Source: Micropterus salmoides
Taxonomy: Eukaryota; Chordata; Actinopteri; Centrarchiformes; Centrarchidae
DNA: 64,000 nucleotides
Assembly (NCBI RefSeq): GCF_014851395.1
Contig: NW_024041151.1
Span: forward strand, 26,116,332 to 26,180,331
Reading direction: 5' to 3'
The notes under the pieces were generated by a model, which worked only from the letters and a program-made list of their open reading frames with translations, did not search any database and was not told where the DNA came from. Below are positions 59,801 to 60,874 of the stretch, one piece after another. Numbering within the stretch: position 1 is the first letter of the stretch; each line of letters starts with the position of its first letter. The position numbers and the translations under genes are program-made.

Positions 59801-60310
59801 CCACAGAGCAAGGTCTTTTATTTATGACAATAAAAAGGAGAAGCGCTCAGGGAGGAGGAGGAGAGGTGAATGATTCATTCATTTAATCAATTTATCCACA
59901 AGCCGTGAGATAACGTTCTTCTCTATTTAGTAGCAGTTAACAGACAGGTGGGATACTATCCCAATAAAGACTTGTTTATCATGTACGAAAAGAAAAACAA
60001 CATTTTGAACCCCAGTCGGTTTGACATGCAAATGACATTTTTATAATCCAATTTTACTGGGGTTTTTTGAGTAACAATTGGATTGGGAACACAAACTAAT
60101 TCAAGGAATCTTTTTAAAAACAGCATAAATAATAAATAATTAGCCATGATCAGCATTTATTACATCTAATATGGAATTTGTACAGCTATGTTATGAGATG
60201 ACTTACCCTGATAGGACACCAAGTACCAGGTTGAGCATGAAGAAGGAGCCTATGATGATGAGGGGGATGAAGTAGAGCCAGTTCCAGGTGTTTCCTGCTA
60301 CATCATTGGT
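2554..60310 (-). CDS. cacna1b: CaV2.2 N-type voltage-gated calcium channel alpha-1B subunit, partial gene (exons 7-33)
   Basis: This is the pore-forming subunit of the presynaptic N-type calcium channel, a 24-transmembrane-segment plasma-membrane protein that couples depolarisation to Ca2+ entry and transmitter release. Twenty-seven constitutive exons run from 60310 down to 2554. They total 3,837 nt (1,279 codons), start and end on codon boundaries, and have AG acceptors and GT donors throughout. The order is IS6, I-II linker with the beta-subunit-binding motif, IIS1-S6, II-III linker, IIIS1-S6, III-IV linker and IVS1-S5. The selectivity-filter glutamates of repeats II (TGEDW) and III (TGEGW) are present. 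CaV2.2 is favoured over CaV2.1 and CaV2.3 by EEGEDPFAD, NFEDETPTTNFD, YHGIESQGGV, EDADNQ and exon 18a. Exons 1-6 and 34 onward are outside the window. Teleosts keep two cacna1b paralogues; I cannot tell which this is. Exon numbers follow the mammalian scheme. Confidence 0.95.
2620..3389 (-). other. Intron 32
   Basis: 770 bp, AT-rich, flanked by canonical splice sites. I see no repeat, RNA gene or coding signal. Confidence 0.8.
3390..3506 (-). CDS. cacna1b: cacna1b exon 32: IVS4 voltage sensor
   Basis: This 117-nt exon encodes DKMINLSFLRLFRAARLIK, then [20 protein letters not shown], the S4 helix of repeat IV with its Arg/Lys ladder and the S4-S5 linker. The acceptor is TCTCCCAG and the donor GTGAGT. 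The leading DKM differs from mammalian NNF at the S3-S4 loop; the rest is essentially invariant. Confidence 0.94.
3507..5783 (-). other. Intron 31
   Basis: 2,277 bp. It contains a degenerate AATCAATTAATTG-type dispersed repeat at about 4930-5065 and TTACATAA-rich sequence at about 5310-5400. The purine-rich stretch at 4420-4570 is simple sequence. The mammalian 6-nt microexon e31a would fall here; I cannot locate it. Confidence 0.7.
5784..5867 (-). CDS. cacna1b: cacna1b exon 31: IVS3
   Basis: This 84-nt exon encodes NYLKAAWNVFDFVTVLG then SITDILATEIK, the IVS3 helix. The acceptor is CTTTTTAG and the donor GTAAGA. In mammals a 6-nt microexon (e31a, Glu-Thr) can follow it. The phase here (codon boundary) would allow that, but I could not identify the 6 nt in the 2.3-kb intron. 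Confidence 0.93.
5868..7632 (-). other. Intron 30
   Basis: 1,765 bp. The first part carries a TA run at about 6001-6013 and a TTAATCGACCAATTG-type repeat end at about 6180-6210, followed by the LTR-like segment at 6240-6833. At 6930-7310 there is more GC-balanced unique sequence, possibly conserved non-coding; no exon was found. Confidence 0.65.
6240..6833 (+). mobile_element. Possible solo LTR of a retrotransposon
   Basis: The segment has a TATA box (TATAAATAG at about 6365), a downstream AATTAAA polyadenylation-like signal near 6725, and ends TGGGTCGTAACA, a familiar type of fish LTR end. I could not fix the 5' boundary or a target duplication, and there is no internal retroelement coding. 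It could be an unrelated unique sequence. Confidence 0.3.
7633..7743 (-). CDS. cacna1b: cacna1b exon 30: IVS2
   Basis: This 111-nt exon encodes FYGAPDLYESMLKYLN, then IVFTALFTLECFLKIIAFG and PL. It is the IVS1-S2 loop and IVS2. The acceptor is TGTCCTCAG and the donor GTGAGC. Pro in FGPL replaces Val in mammalian FGVL. Confidence 0.92.
7744..9610 (-). other. Intron 29
   Basis: 1,867 bp, AT-rich. I see no recognisable repeat, coding or RNA gene. Confidence 0.75.
9611..9775 (-). CDS. cacna1b: cacna1b exon 29: III-IV linker and IVS1
   Basis: This 165-nt exon encodes RACIDFAINAKPLTRYMPEN, KQSFQYKMWKFVVSPPFEY and the IVS1 helix AIMTLIALNTVVLMMK. The acceptor is TCAAACAG and the donor GTCAGT. The III-IV linker is short and conserved, as in all CaV2 channels. 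Confidence 0.94.
9776..10289 (-). other. Intron 28
   Basis: 514 bp; nothing recognisable. Confidence 0.8.
10290..10491 (-). CDS. cacna1b: cacna1b exon 28: IIIS6
   Basis: This 202-nt exon encodes VLKHSVDATYEDQGPSPGF, RMETSIFYVVYFVVFPFFF (IIIS6), VNIFVALIIITFQEQGDK and AMSECSLEKNE. The acceptor is CTTTTCAG and the donor GTGTGA. It is nearly identical to mammalian CaV2.2. Confidence 0.94.
10492..11691 (-). other. Intron 27
   Basis: 1,200 bp. The first part holds a dispersed repeat copy at about 10600-10845. The remainder is unique AT-rich sequence with nothing recognised. Confidence 0.75.
10600..10845. repeat. Teleost dispersed repeat (GATTAATGGATTAAT / GTCTATAAAACATTAG type)
   Basis: The order of blocks is: dyad-rich ATTAAT end, GGTCTATAAAACATTAGACA, AAATGCAAGGTGACAACTTC, TTATTTTGTCCAGCCAACAA, TCACATTTGAAAACCTGGAA, then another TTGATTATTAAT end. 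This matches a very common fish repeat I recognise by eye. It has ATTAAT-rich inverted ends and no coding. Confidence 0.6.
11692..11829 (-). CDS. cacna1b: cacna1b exon 27: repeat III pore loop and selectivity filter
   Basis: This 138-nt exon encodes GQFLDYDRDDVEAQPREWKK, YEFHYDNVLWAFLTLFT and VSTGEGWP, with the repeat III filter Glu in TGEGW. EVEAQPR-type sequence before WKK is typical of CaV2.2. The acceptor is TCTCTCAG and the donor GTAAGT. It shows Phe in WAFLTLF where mammals have WALLTLF. Confidence 0.93.
12109..12269 (-). CDS. cacna1b: cacna1b exon 26: IIIS5
   Basis: This 161-nt exon encodes AVFDCVVNSLKNVLN, the IIIS5 helix ILIVYMLFMFIFAVIAVQLF, then KGKFFYCTDESKGLEKDC. The acceptor is ATCTTGCAG and the donor GTACAT. 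KNVLNILIVY is the CaV2.2 form, where CaV2.1 has KNVFN. A CA microsatellite lies about 11 bp upstream of the acceptor. Confidence 0.94.
12488..12900. mobile_element. Possible hAT-derived fragment (CAGTGTTTCCCACAGG end)
   Basis: It begins with CAGTGTTTCCCACAGGATTT, a terminal sequence I associate with hAT-type fish repeats. I found no matching inverted end or target duplication, so its extent is uncertain. Confidence 0.35.
13555..14122. mobile_element. MITE copy 1 (GCTGTTTCT ends)
   Basis: It is homologous over most of its length to 28686-29191: TGTCTGTACTTGTGTTCTTG, CAGCCAAAGTACTGTTCCAA, CCAGAATGCATTTTG and GACGTTTTCGGAGATGTGAG occur in both. The ends are inverted (GCTGTTTCT at the left; TGAGAAACAGCC at the right). 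There is no transposase; frames in the two copies are not conserved. Confidence 0.75.
14150..14700. repeat. Teleost dispersed repeat starting GGTTCAGTGTGTAAG
   Basis: It starts TTAAAGGTTCAGTGTGTAAG, has GGCATCTAGTGGTGAGG, CTACTGTAGAAACAT and TCATTCTAAGGTAATAAAAA, and ends CCTCCTAAATGTTACACCCT. I recognise this order from a common fish repeat. It is interrupted by a 51-bp insertion at 14576-14626 flanked by a 12-bp duplication. Confidence 0.6.
14576..14626 (-). mobile_element. Short LINE/SINE tail insertion, (GATG)n-type
   Basis: Read on the minus strand, this is CCCCACGACCCTGTAAGC, then GATAAGCGGTTGACAATG, then repeated GATG. That is the 3' tail of RTE/Rex-type fish retroposons as I know them. 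It is flanked by a 12-bp direct repeat CACTGACAACAT (14564-14575 and 14627-14638), showing target-primed insertion of a heavily 5'-truncated copy. Confidence 0.65.
16155..16251 (-). CDS. cacna1b: cacna1b exon 25: IIIS4 voltage sensor
   Basis: This 97-nt exon encodes GTKGKDINTIKSLRVLRVL then RPLKTIKRLPKLK, the S4 helix of repeat III with regularly spaced Arg/Lys. The acceptor is GTGCACAG and the donor GTACTG. It is isolated between the 9.0-kb intron 24 and the 3.9-kb intron 25, both transposon-rich. Confidence 0.93.
16758..16880. repeat. Imperfect (TTCC)n/(TTTC)n pyrimidine tract
   Basis: Runs of CCTTCCTTCC, CTTTCTTTC and related units. It creates a long open frame on the plus strand that is not a gene. 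Confidence 0.85.
17124..18338. mobile_element. Non-autonomous DNA transposon with AGCCCGACCG inverted ends
   Basis: The left end reads TAGCCCGACCGCTATATCGG and the right end, reverse-complemented, TAGAGCCCGACCGATATGGG. CGGCCGAT-rich sequence lies just inside both ends. The 1.2-kb interior has no transposase. It resembles a hAT-like repeat common in fish; I could not see a clear target duplication. Confidence 0.6.
18539..18604. repeat. (TG)n microsatellite followed by a G run
   Basis: About 25 TG units then a short gap and about 12 G. On the minus strand this is a long CA repeat preceded by poly-C. Confidence 0.9.
22150..23270. mobile_element. Possible non-autonomous element with CTACGTTCACACTGCAG ends
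   Basis: The left end is GACTACGTTCACACTGCAGC; the right end reverse-complemented is GGCTACATTCACATTGCAAG. Inverted similar ends about 1.1 kb apart and a non-coding interior suggest a DNA transposon derivative. No target duplication is evident. Confidence 0.45.
24882..24929. repeat. Perfect 21-bp inverted repeat with a 6-nt loop
   Basis: The arms 24882-24902 (ATAAGCCAAACTGTGCATGG plus C) and 24909-24929 are exact reverse complements around CCATTA. In RNA from either strand this is a very stable hairpin. It is too short for a normal pri-miRNA stem and no flanking complementarity extends it. Origin is unknown. Confidence 0.9.
25272..25378 (-). CDS. cacna1b: cacna1b exon 24: IIIS2-S3
   Basis: This 107-nt exon encodes MIDLGLLLHPGSYFRDLW, then NILDFIVVSGALVAFACS with the last Ser split across the intron. 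IIIS3 lies here. The acceptor is GATTCAAG and the donor GTAAGT. In mammals a 12-nt cassette (e24a, SFMG) can be spliced directly after this exon. I could not place such a microexon in the 9-kb intron that follows. Confidence 0.93.
25379..25927 (-). other. Intron 23
   Basis: 549 bp; nothing recognisable. Confidence 0.8.
25928..25987 (-). CDS. cacna1b: cacna1b exon 23: IIIS2
   Basis: This 60-nt exon encodes exactly VLKYLDYVFTGVFTFEMVIK, the IIIS2 helix, starting and ending on codon boundaries. The acceptor is GTTTGCAG and the donor GTGAGA. The 60-nt length is the family standard for this exon. Confidence 0.93.
25988..26780 (-). other. Intron 22
   Basis: 793 bp with a (TG)n microsatellite at about 26081-26106. 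No other feature seen. Confidence 0.8.
26781..26910 (-). CDS. cacna1b: cacna1b exon 22: IIIS1
   Basis: This 130-nt exon encodes VRRLCHYVVNLRYFEMCILM, continuing VITMSSIALAAEDPVQ and ANAPRNN. It is the IIIS1 helix and extracellular S1-S2 loop. The acceptor is TCATGCAG and the donor GTGAGT. Here the fish protein is closer to mammalian CaV2.1 (NLRYFEMCILMVIAMSS) than to mammalian CaV2.2 (TMRYFEVVILVVIALSS). The likely reading is that the ancestral vertebrate residues were retained. Confidence 0.93.
26911..28171 (-). other. Intron 21
   Basis: 1,261 bp. It holds the LINE reverse-transcriptase remnant at 27395-27655; the rest is unremarkable. Confidence 0.75.
27395..27655 (-). pseudogene. Decayed non-LTR retrotransposon reverse-transcriptase fragment
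   Basis: The minus-strand frame contains LLYADDVIILASVDSDIQ, with the YADD catalytic motif of reverse transcriptases, followed by RFVAEGK and CEAMVLCWK. These align with the post-YADD region of RTE/Rex-like fish LINEs. It is a short isolated fragment with no 5' part and cannot be functional. Confidence 0.75.
28172..28301 (-). CDS. cacna1b: cacna1b exon 21: end of II-III linker
   Basis: This 130-nt exon encodes NNIDSDNFLFGEDKKDLEEE then EANGPRQILPYSSMFVFGQT and NP. PYSSMF is the invariant motif just before repeat III in CaV2 channels. The acceptor is TTCCACACCAG and the donor GTAAGT. Its acidic first half resembles the mammalian segment only loosely, as expected for this linker. Confidence 0.92.
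28620..29325. repeat. Teleost GTTAGCATGCTAACATGC repeat, interrupted
   Basis: The left half contains GTTAGCATGCTAACATGCTA and GACGGTAAACATG. The right half has TTAGCATTAGCATGTTAGCA, TGAGCATGTTAGCATTCTGA and CAGCCTCACAGAGATGCTAG. The halves read as one known fish repeat when the 506-bp MITE between them is removed. Confidence 0.65.
28686..29191. mobile_element. MITE copy 2 (GGCTRTTTCTCAA ends), nested insertion
   Basis: The left end is GGCTATTTCTCAA and the right end, reverse-complemented, GGCTGTTTCTCAA. The flanks give ATG on both sides, a candidate 3-bp target duplication that would fit PIF/Harbinger; a 5-bp reading (CATGG) is also possible. Homologous to 13555-14122, but shorter, lacking a segment that includes CGCCTGTTTTACCGAGCC. 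Confidence 0.75.
29406..29611 (-). CDS. cacna1b: cacna1b exon 20: distal II-III linker
   Basis: This 206-nt exon encodes ERQSDADEDGLASSPLQP, a middle segment with QEDADNQKNSTRASQ, and IPVTITAPPGETTIISS. It aligns with mammalian CaV2.2 at EDADNQRNVTR and IPVMLTGPLGEATVVPS, both specific to this paralogue. The acceptor is TTTCCCCAG and the donor GTGAGT. The exon keeps the frame by starting one base from the end of a codon and ending with one base. Confidence 0.9.
30575..30805. repeat. Dispersed repeat (CCACTCAAAGCGCTTCACAC type), copy 1
   Basis: It shares GCCTTTCTAGTCTT, GACCACTCAAAGCGCTT, ACACTACAT, GCAGCCTGGAGGAGC and GGGGAT-GA-C with 60875-61140, in the same order and orientation. It is a common fish repeat. 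The GGGGATCGAGCC part looks tRNA B-box-like, but no tRNA folds. Confidence 0.7.
31080..32465 (-). pseudogene. Decayed L1/Tx1-like LINE fragment
   Basis: On the minus strand, frames give FLLFGTESSRVQNC...FDHCPLYL (end of the endonuclease domain), then HWILNSSLLSKYRIEQ and FEKLYSQPQ. These are followed by AIARLKAKKSPGTDGFTSKW and YRPISLLN (reverse-transcriptase start). Further on (about 31100-31200) is VISRFIWCWKNRQE, which normally lies several hundred residues later. The core of the RT is therefore deleted or replaced, partly by the repeat at 31500-31750. It contains many stops and is non-functional. Confidence 0.75.
31500..31750 (-). repeat. Unidentified repeat, copy A (inverted relative to copy B)
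   Basis: Reverse-complemented, it shares GGTCTTAACCATGAGCACTT-, GTAGCAATGACTACTGAGTA- and GATATCAAAGATGGGTGTGG-like blocks with 33050-33230. It sits inside the LINE remnant. I do not recognise the family. Confidence 0.55.
33050..33230 (+). repeat. Unidentified repeat, copy B
   Basis: Contains TCAAAATGAAGTCCAAGTTC, AAAGATGCGTGTGGTCCGAC, CATGAGTACTCATGTAATAA and GACCACTGAGTACTCACGTC. It is the counterpart of the minus-strand copy at 31500-31750. The CATGAGTACTCATG core is itself palindromic. Confidence 0.55.
33640..34389 (-). CDS. cacna1b: cacna1b exon 19: large II-III linker exon (synprint, His/Arg-rich)
   Basis: This 750-nt exon is the largest here. It begins KEQQRSAKAMSVWEQRTNQL and continues with EALFNELDPEERLR and DMKTHLDRPLVVE, all conserved in CaV2 II-III linkers. 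It then enters a low-complexity tail rich in His, Arg, Gly and Glu (HRHRDKNGES, RGHRHHHSHRP). Mammalian CaV2.2 has the same kind of tail but the exact sequence diverges. The exon is GC-rich, so its opposite strand also has long open frames, which are shadows. The acceptor is TGTGTGCAG and the donor GTAAGA. It is cytoplasmic; this stretch includes SNARE-binding synprint sequence. Confidence 0.93.
34390..37881 (-). other. Intron between exon 18a and exon 19
   Basis: 3,492 bp. Adjacent to exon 18a is the CU-rich tract (37511-37857). At 37010-37270 there is unique, GC-balanced sequence that could be conserved non-coding. No transposon was recognised elsewhere. Confidence 0.7.
37511..37857 (-). 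promoter_or_regulatory. Long CU-rich tract just downstream of exon 18a
   Basis: About 350 nt are almost pure purine on the plus strand (GAGGAGA/GAAGAGAG runs), so the transcript carries CU-rich RNA. The tract begins about 25 nt after the exon 18a donor. Such tracts hold many UCUU/CUCUCU motifs bound by PTB-family repressors, and as DNA may form triplex or mirror structures. It is simple-sequence in origin; a regulatory role is inferred only from its position. Confidence 0.4.
37882..37944 (-). CDS. cacna1b: cacna1b alternative exon 18a (21 residues in the synprint region)
   Basis: This is a 63-nt cassette between exons 18 and 19, with acceptor CATGTACAG and donor GTGAGT. Joined to exon 18 (ending GC) and exon 19 (starting T), it stays in frame and encodes FVKQNRDALSRRSSINSI then QSP. 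I recall mammalian CaV2.2 e18a as also 63 nt and encoding a similar FVKQTRG...SRSSS block; length, phase, position and Ser/Arg-rich sequence agree. In mammals e18a alters channel availability and current density and is used more in some neurons than others. A second AG 36 nt inside (CTCTCGCAG) could give a 27-nt form. Identity as e18a is strong; actual use in this fish is inferred. Confidence 0.85.
37945..37960 (-). promoter_or_regulatory. Candidate Rbfox-binding site (UGCAUG) at the exon 18a 3' splice site
   Basis: On the transcript strand TGCATG occupies 37950-37955, five bases upstream of the first base of exon 18a, between the pyrimidine tract and the AG. UGCAUG is the consensus for Rbfox splicing regulators, which generally repress an exon when bound upstream of it. 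From memory, Rbfox2 represses e18a in mouse Cacna1b. The hexamer is directly visible; function is inferred. Confidence 0.5.
37945..40068 (-). other. Intron between exon 18 and exon 18a
   Basis: 2,124 bp. It carries the UGCAUG site next to exon 18a and a perfect MEF2-type site (CTAAAAATAG, 38876-38885) within unique sequence at 38820-39130. No repeats were recognised. Confidence 0.7.
40069..40175 (-). CDS. cacna1b: cacna1b exon 18: start of II-III linker
   Basis: This 107-nt exon encodes DEEEQEEAANKKLALQKAL then EVKEVSPMSAANISIAA. It is the N-terminal part of the II-III linker, where the CaV2.2 synprint (SNARE-interaction) region begins. The acceptor is GGCTAAAG and the donor GTAAGT. It ends two bases into an Ala codon. 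That phase lets the 63-nt exon 18a be included or skipped without changing frame. Confidence 0.93.
40330..40397 (-). CDS. cacna1b: cacna1b exon 17: IIS6 end
   Basis: This 68-nt exon encodes [20 protein letters not shown] followed by TK, the inner half of IIS6 and the first residues of the II-III linker. The sequence is invariant across vertebrate CaV2 channels. The acceptor is TTATTCAG and the donor GTAGGC. It is separated from exon 18 by only 154 bp. Confidence 0.93.
40398..40952 (-). other. Intron 16
   Basis: 555 bp; nothing recognisable. Confidence 0.8.
40953..41070 (-). CDS. cacna1b: cacna1b exon 16: repeat II selectivity filter and IIS6 start
   Basis: This 118-nt exon encodes ILTGEDWNAVMYHGIESQGG, including the repeat II filter glutamate in TGEDW, then VRRGMFSSIYFIVLTLFGN, the first half of IIS6. 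YHGIESQGGV is the CaV2.2 form; CaV2.1 has YDGIKSQGGV. The donor GTATCC follows the first base of a Tyr codon that completes in exon 17. The acceptor is TTTCTCAG. Confidence 0.94.
41364..41436 (-). CDS. cacna1b: cacna1b exon 15: IIS5 to pore-loop turret
   Basis: This 73-nt exon encodes FNFEDETPTTNFDTFPAAI then LTVFQ, the extracellular turret and first pore helix of repeat II. EDETPTTNFDTF matches CaV2.2 (QDETPTTNFDTF) and not CaV2.1 (DEGTPPTNFDTF). The acceptor is TTCTTTTAG and the donor GTAACA. The 73-nt length is the usual one for this exon in the family. Confidence 0.94.
41763..43195. repeat. CA microsatellite plus ACTTGTGAGGACC repeat, split by about 1.1 kb
   Basis: The left part (41763-41860) is (CA)n then CTTGTATTCCTATACTTGTG, AGGACC and AGCCCCAACCCTAAC. 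The right part (43010-43195) has TAAGTCTTAACCTTCAAACA, GCCCTTTGAAAGAA and TCCTCACCTTCCAAAAATGT, then GTCCTCACAAAGACAGAAGT. These are the two ends of one common fish repeat in correct order. The intervening sequence is unidentified and may be an insertion. Confidence 0.5.
44558..45281. mobile_element. MITE-like element with CAATTGACCCTTYGCTAA inverted ends
   Basis: The left end is CAATTGACCCTTTGCTAACT followed by AAGTCCCGCCCCC. The right end, reverse-complemented, is CAATTGACCCTTCGCTAAGC followed by CACGCCCC. The 724-bp interior is more GC-rich than its surroundings and contains no conserved frame. Target duplication is ambiguous (AATT is a candidate). Confidence 0.7.
45495..45685. repeat. Degenerate ~34-bp tandem repeat
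   Basis: Five to six diverged units of the form GCTAAAAGTARTGGATAAAC followed by AGTTGAAATAR. Units begin near 45497, 45528, 45554, 45588 and 45621. Confidence 0.65.
45860..45890. repeat. Short hAT-like terminal fragment
   Basis: The sequence AAAGTTTGGGAACCCCTG resembles the GTTTGGGAACCACTG end of many vertebrate hAT elements. No partner end was found. Confidence 0.3.
45985..46400 (+). pseudogene. Decayed LINE reverse-transcriptase fragment (L2/CR1-like)
   Basis: Plus-strand frames give VPEGSILSPLLFTLYTD (the RT motif that normally reads GVPQGSILGPLLF). A degenerate YxDD-box region (YTDYIIMYA) follows, then FVESTFMSALDYGTATALRK, where LINE RTs have ATFLPVLDYGD. Frameshifts and stops separate the blocks. 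Confidence 0.6.
46540..47508 (-). mobile_element. Tc1-like transposon remnant A with broken transposase
   Basis: The minus-strand frame from about 47355 to 46977 encodes MGKKGDLSDFERGMVVRSIS, then GFSHKTISGVYREWSKKEK and TTRRTLKQMGYSSRRP. This is the paired-like helix-turn-helix N-terminus of a Tc1-family transposase, lacking a few residues found in the family. Near 46590-46645 a different frame gives PPQSPDLNPTEHLWD, the last D-E catalytic block. The middle is deleted. The right end AGTGGCTGCTGAGTATA resembles the known CGGCCACTTTATT-type inverted end; the left inverted end is missing. Confidence 0.8.
47617..47852 (+). mobile_element. Tc1-like transposon remnant B
   Basis: GGGCCCCTTAGTTTCAGTTA, then CCTCACTGACGCTCTCATGG, AAAATCTTGTTGAAAGCCTT and TTCAGGTGTCCGCATACTTT. 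This is the 3' part of a Tc1-family element I know from fish, with an internal deletion. It is the same family as 61835-62262, in the opposite orientation, and different from remnant A immediately to its left. Confidence 0.65.
49517..51101 (+). mobile_element. Tc1-like transposon with ~215-bp inverted repeats
   Basis: The ends are long inverted repeats: left 49517-49737 starting CTGAACAAAATTATAAACGC, right 50884-51101 ending GCGTTTATAATTTTGTTCAG, matching throughout. TA-rich sequence flanks both ends (TTA at left, TGTA at right), fitting TA target use with small decay. The total of about 1.6 kb is typical of Tc1 elements. It contains a degenerate transposase. Confidence 0.88.
49800..50820 (+). 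pseudogene. Tc1-like transposase pseudogene
   Basis: It contains the DNA-binding segment SRLQRRFTEFGSTSNRPHNR and RISAQTVRNRLREAHLHD. A first catalytic Asp (FTD) follows, directly succeeded by a stop near 50250. Then come VMVWAGLCYG, IVVPFIHDHHLMLQH, and PDMSHIEHV, where the following Trp codon is a stop. Frames shift several times, so no functional enzyme is encoded. Confidence 0.8.
51267..51288. repeat. Detached copy of the Tc1 terminal sequence
   Basis: GTTTATAATTTTGTTCAGTG followed by TA repeats the right terminus of the element that ends at 51101, about 165 bp downstream and in the same orientation. Confidence 0.8.
52190..52321 (-). CDS. cacna1b: cacna1b exon 14: IIS4-S5 linker and IIS5
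   Basis: This 132-nt exon encodes YWNSLRNLVVSLLNSMKS, then the S5 helix [20 protein letters not shown] and MQLFGG. The acceptor is TATGCTCAG and the donor GTGAGT; it joins exon 13 across the Lys codon of VTK. The next exon toward the C-terminus lies 10.75 kb away, across the largest intron of the window. Confidence 0.94.
52322..53437 (-). other. Intron 13
   Basis: 1,116 bp, AT-rich; nothing recognisable. Confidence 0.8.
53438..53550 (-). CDS. cacna1b: cacna1b exon 13: IIS3-S4 voltage sensor of repeat II
   Basis: This 113-nt exon encodes VIVGSICEVIWDMIKPGASF then GISVLRALRLLRIFKVTK, the S4 helix with a basic residue every third position that senses membrane potential. The acceptor is CTCTCTAG and the donor GTGAGT. 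The segment is almost identical to mammalian CaV2.2. One oddity is Cys in GSICEV, where mammals have a valine or isoleucine then Phe (GSVFEV/GSIFEV). Confidence 0.93.
53710..53822 (-). CDS. cacna1b: cacna1b exon 12: IIS2 to start of IIS3
   Basis: This 113-nt exon encodes IIS2 (AEFVFLGLFLTEMSLKMYG) and the start of IIS3 (SSFNCFDFG). Two AG dinucleotides lie six bases apart at the 5' edge. The upstream one (GAAAACAG) gives Leu-Tyr-Thr-Ala-Glu-Phe, which aligns without gaps to mammalian Leu-Tyr-Phe-Ala-Glu-Phe, so I placed the start there. The other would delete two conserved residues. The donor is GTAAGT. Confidence 0.9.
53926..54147 (-). CDS. cacna1b: cacna1b exon 11: end of I-II linker and IIS1
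   Basis: This 222-nt exon encodes the proximal segment ASPFGRASVKS, then SSSYFRRKEKRTRFFIRRM, then the IIS1 helix KAQSFYWIVLCLVGLNTLC and the extracellular VHYDQPEWLTRAL. The acceptor is TTGCTTTCAG and the donor GTAAGT. SSSYFRRKEK and RRMVKAQSFYW match CaV2.2 rather than CaV2.1 (NSTFFHKKER, RRMVKTQAFYW). A leading Ala-Pro-Pro replaces the single Gly found in mammals at the exon 10/11 junction. Confidence 0.93.
54148..55695 (-). other. Intron 10
   Basis: 1,548 bp; no repeat or RNA gene recognised. Confidence 0.75.
55696..55785 (-). CDS. cacna1b: cacna1b exon 10: I-II linker
   Basis: This 90-nt exon encodes VLKRGKAKKGKNDLI then GAEEGEDPFADISSV. The block NDLI-AEEGED-FAD is diagnostic of CaV2.2; CaV2.1 has TDLLNPEEAEDQLAD at this place. 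The acceptor is CTCTTTACAG and the donor GTAAGA, and it joins exon 9 in phase 1. The lysine-rich run resembles the mammalian KRAATKKSRNDLI. It is cytoplasmic and lies between the AID and repeat II. Confidence 0.92.
56871..56898. repeat. (TG)n microsatellite
   Basis: About 14 GT units after a TATATATGTATG lead. Confidence 0.9.
57090..57430. repeat. Foldback repeat family, copy in intron 9
   Basis: Shares TTATTTGCTTTCT-GCCGAGAG, GATTGATACCACTC, AAACAGCTAGCCTGG-TCTG and ACTCACTAATCAACATGTTA with 59182-59520, in the same order. Its right part ends near GCCAGGCAGCCAGCTGAGAC. Confidence 0.65.
57715..57875 (+). pseudogene. LINE ORF2 C-terminal fragment (L2-like)
   Basis: The plus strand gives VGFKYAAPSAWNQLHYLNLR, then ELV, with stops following. 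FxYxAPxxWNxL is a hallmark of the C-terminus of several fish LINE ORF2 proteins. It is short and broken. Confidence 0.55.
58063..58152 (-). CDS. cacna1b: cacna1b exon 9 (possible long form using a downstream donor)
   Basis: Splicing at the donor CCAG/GTGAAA instead of GATG/GTGCGT adds exactly 33 nt and keeps the frame into exon 10. The extra residues are GAWYKRKQNLP, a basic-aromatic segment inside the otherwise acidic I-II linker. From memory, mammals also vary the protein at this same junction, adding one Ala (Ala415) through a NAGNAG acceptor. The fish exon 10 acceptor has no NAGNAG, so variation here would come from the donor side. Use of the long form is inferred only; no transcript evidence is available. 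Confidence 0.4.
58096..58152 (-). CDS. cacna1b: cacna1b exon 9 (short form): acidic start of the I-II linker
   Basis: The 57-nt form encodes EEVLLEEEDEIAEEKSPLD, homologous to the acidic stretch after the AID in CaV2.2, and ends GATG before the donor GTGCGT. Joined to exon 10 it gives a Val-Leu-Lys-Arg junction like the mammalian protein. The reading frame stays open past this donor, and a second donor (GTGAAA) lies 33 nt further on, giving a 90-nt form that extends to 58063. The short form is chosen as constitutive because it reproduces the mammalian protein. The long form is listed separately. Confidence 0.85.
58265..58380 (-). CDS. cacna1b: cacna1b exon 8: I-II linker with the alpha-interaction domain (AID)
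   Basis: This 116-nt exon opens EFAKERERVEKRQEF and contains QQIERELTGYLEWICKAE across the junction with exon 9. That matches the AID consensus QQ-E--L-GY--WI---E, the high-affinity site for the cytoplasmic CaV-beta subunit, which supports surface trafficking and gating. In CaV2 channels the QQIER core also belongs to the G-protein beta-gamma interaction region. The acceptor is TTTTAACAG and the donor GTTAGA. All key AID residues (Gln, Gln, Glu, Leu, Gly-Tyr, Trp-Ile, Glu) are intact. Confidence 0.95.
58381..60206 (-). other. Intron 7
   Basis: 1,826 bp. It has a G run at 58450-58462 and the foldback repeat at 59182-59520; otherwise AT-rich and unremarkable. Confidence 0.75.
59182..59520. repeat. 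Foldback repeat with GACATTTTGGGAAATAC inverted ends
   Basis: The left end is ATGACATTTTGGGAAATACT, followed by CTTATTTGCTTTCTTGCCGA. The right end, reverse-complemented, is TTTGACATTTTGGGAAATAC followed by GCTTATTTTCTTTCCTGC. The inverted ends extend over more than 60 bp with mismatches. It is a MITE-like element I recognise as abundant in fish, with related copies at 57090-57430 and 2020-2182. Confidence 0.75.
60207..60310 (-). CDS. cacna1b: cacna1b exon 7: repeat I, S6 helix
   Basis: This 104-nt exon starts in phase 0 and ends two bases into a glycine codon. It encodes TNDVAGNTWNWLYFI followed by the IS6 pore-lining helix ending NLVLGVLSG. The acceptor reads TGTCCAG and the donor GTAAGT. 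The sequence is nearly invariant in CaV2 channels; the GNTWNW form is the CaV2.2 version, where CaV2.1 has GATWNW. It is the most 5' coding exon I can find here. The repeat I pore-loop exon that should precede it is not visible between 60311 and 64000. Confidence 0.93.
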
Positions 60311-60874
60311 CTGGACACACAAACATACACAGAGATGTAACACAAAAAACCCCACAGAAGATATTTAAGAATTCAAGAGCAAGTCATTACCATTACACAC
60401 ATTATACCTTGCACCAGGGAATTAAATATAGGTTTTCCTCATATTAACAAATATCATTTTTAAAAAGCAATTAAGTTAAGAATGGGGATTAGGGTTACAT
60501 GATATATTCCATATGTCTACTGTCAGGTACCACTGCCTCGCCACGCGTTCTATATAGATAGTGACAGACAAAAAAAATTTGTGTTTAGTTGAAATGTTTA
60601 GTAACCTGCCAGAGTGGCAGGAGAGAAAAATAACGGAATTTCAGACCCTGCCCAGCAGATATATAAAATTAATTTGTCTGCATATAATAAATAAAGTCTT
60701 AGCATAGTTTGAGTCTTCTCATTTAAAGTTCAATTTATTGCTGCTGCGATGGGTGAAGTGGGAAACCTAATCCATAAAAAACAAAATGCAAACGTTCACC
60801 AGTAGATATAAACTCCTGGATCGTCAGCTCTTTTTATTTTCTTGAAATCACCTTGCTCTCACAATGCTCTGTAC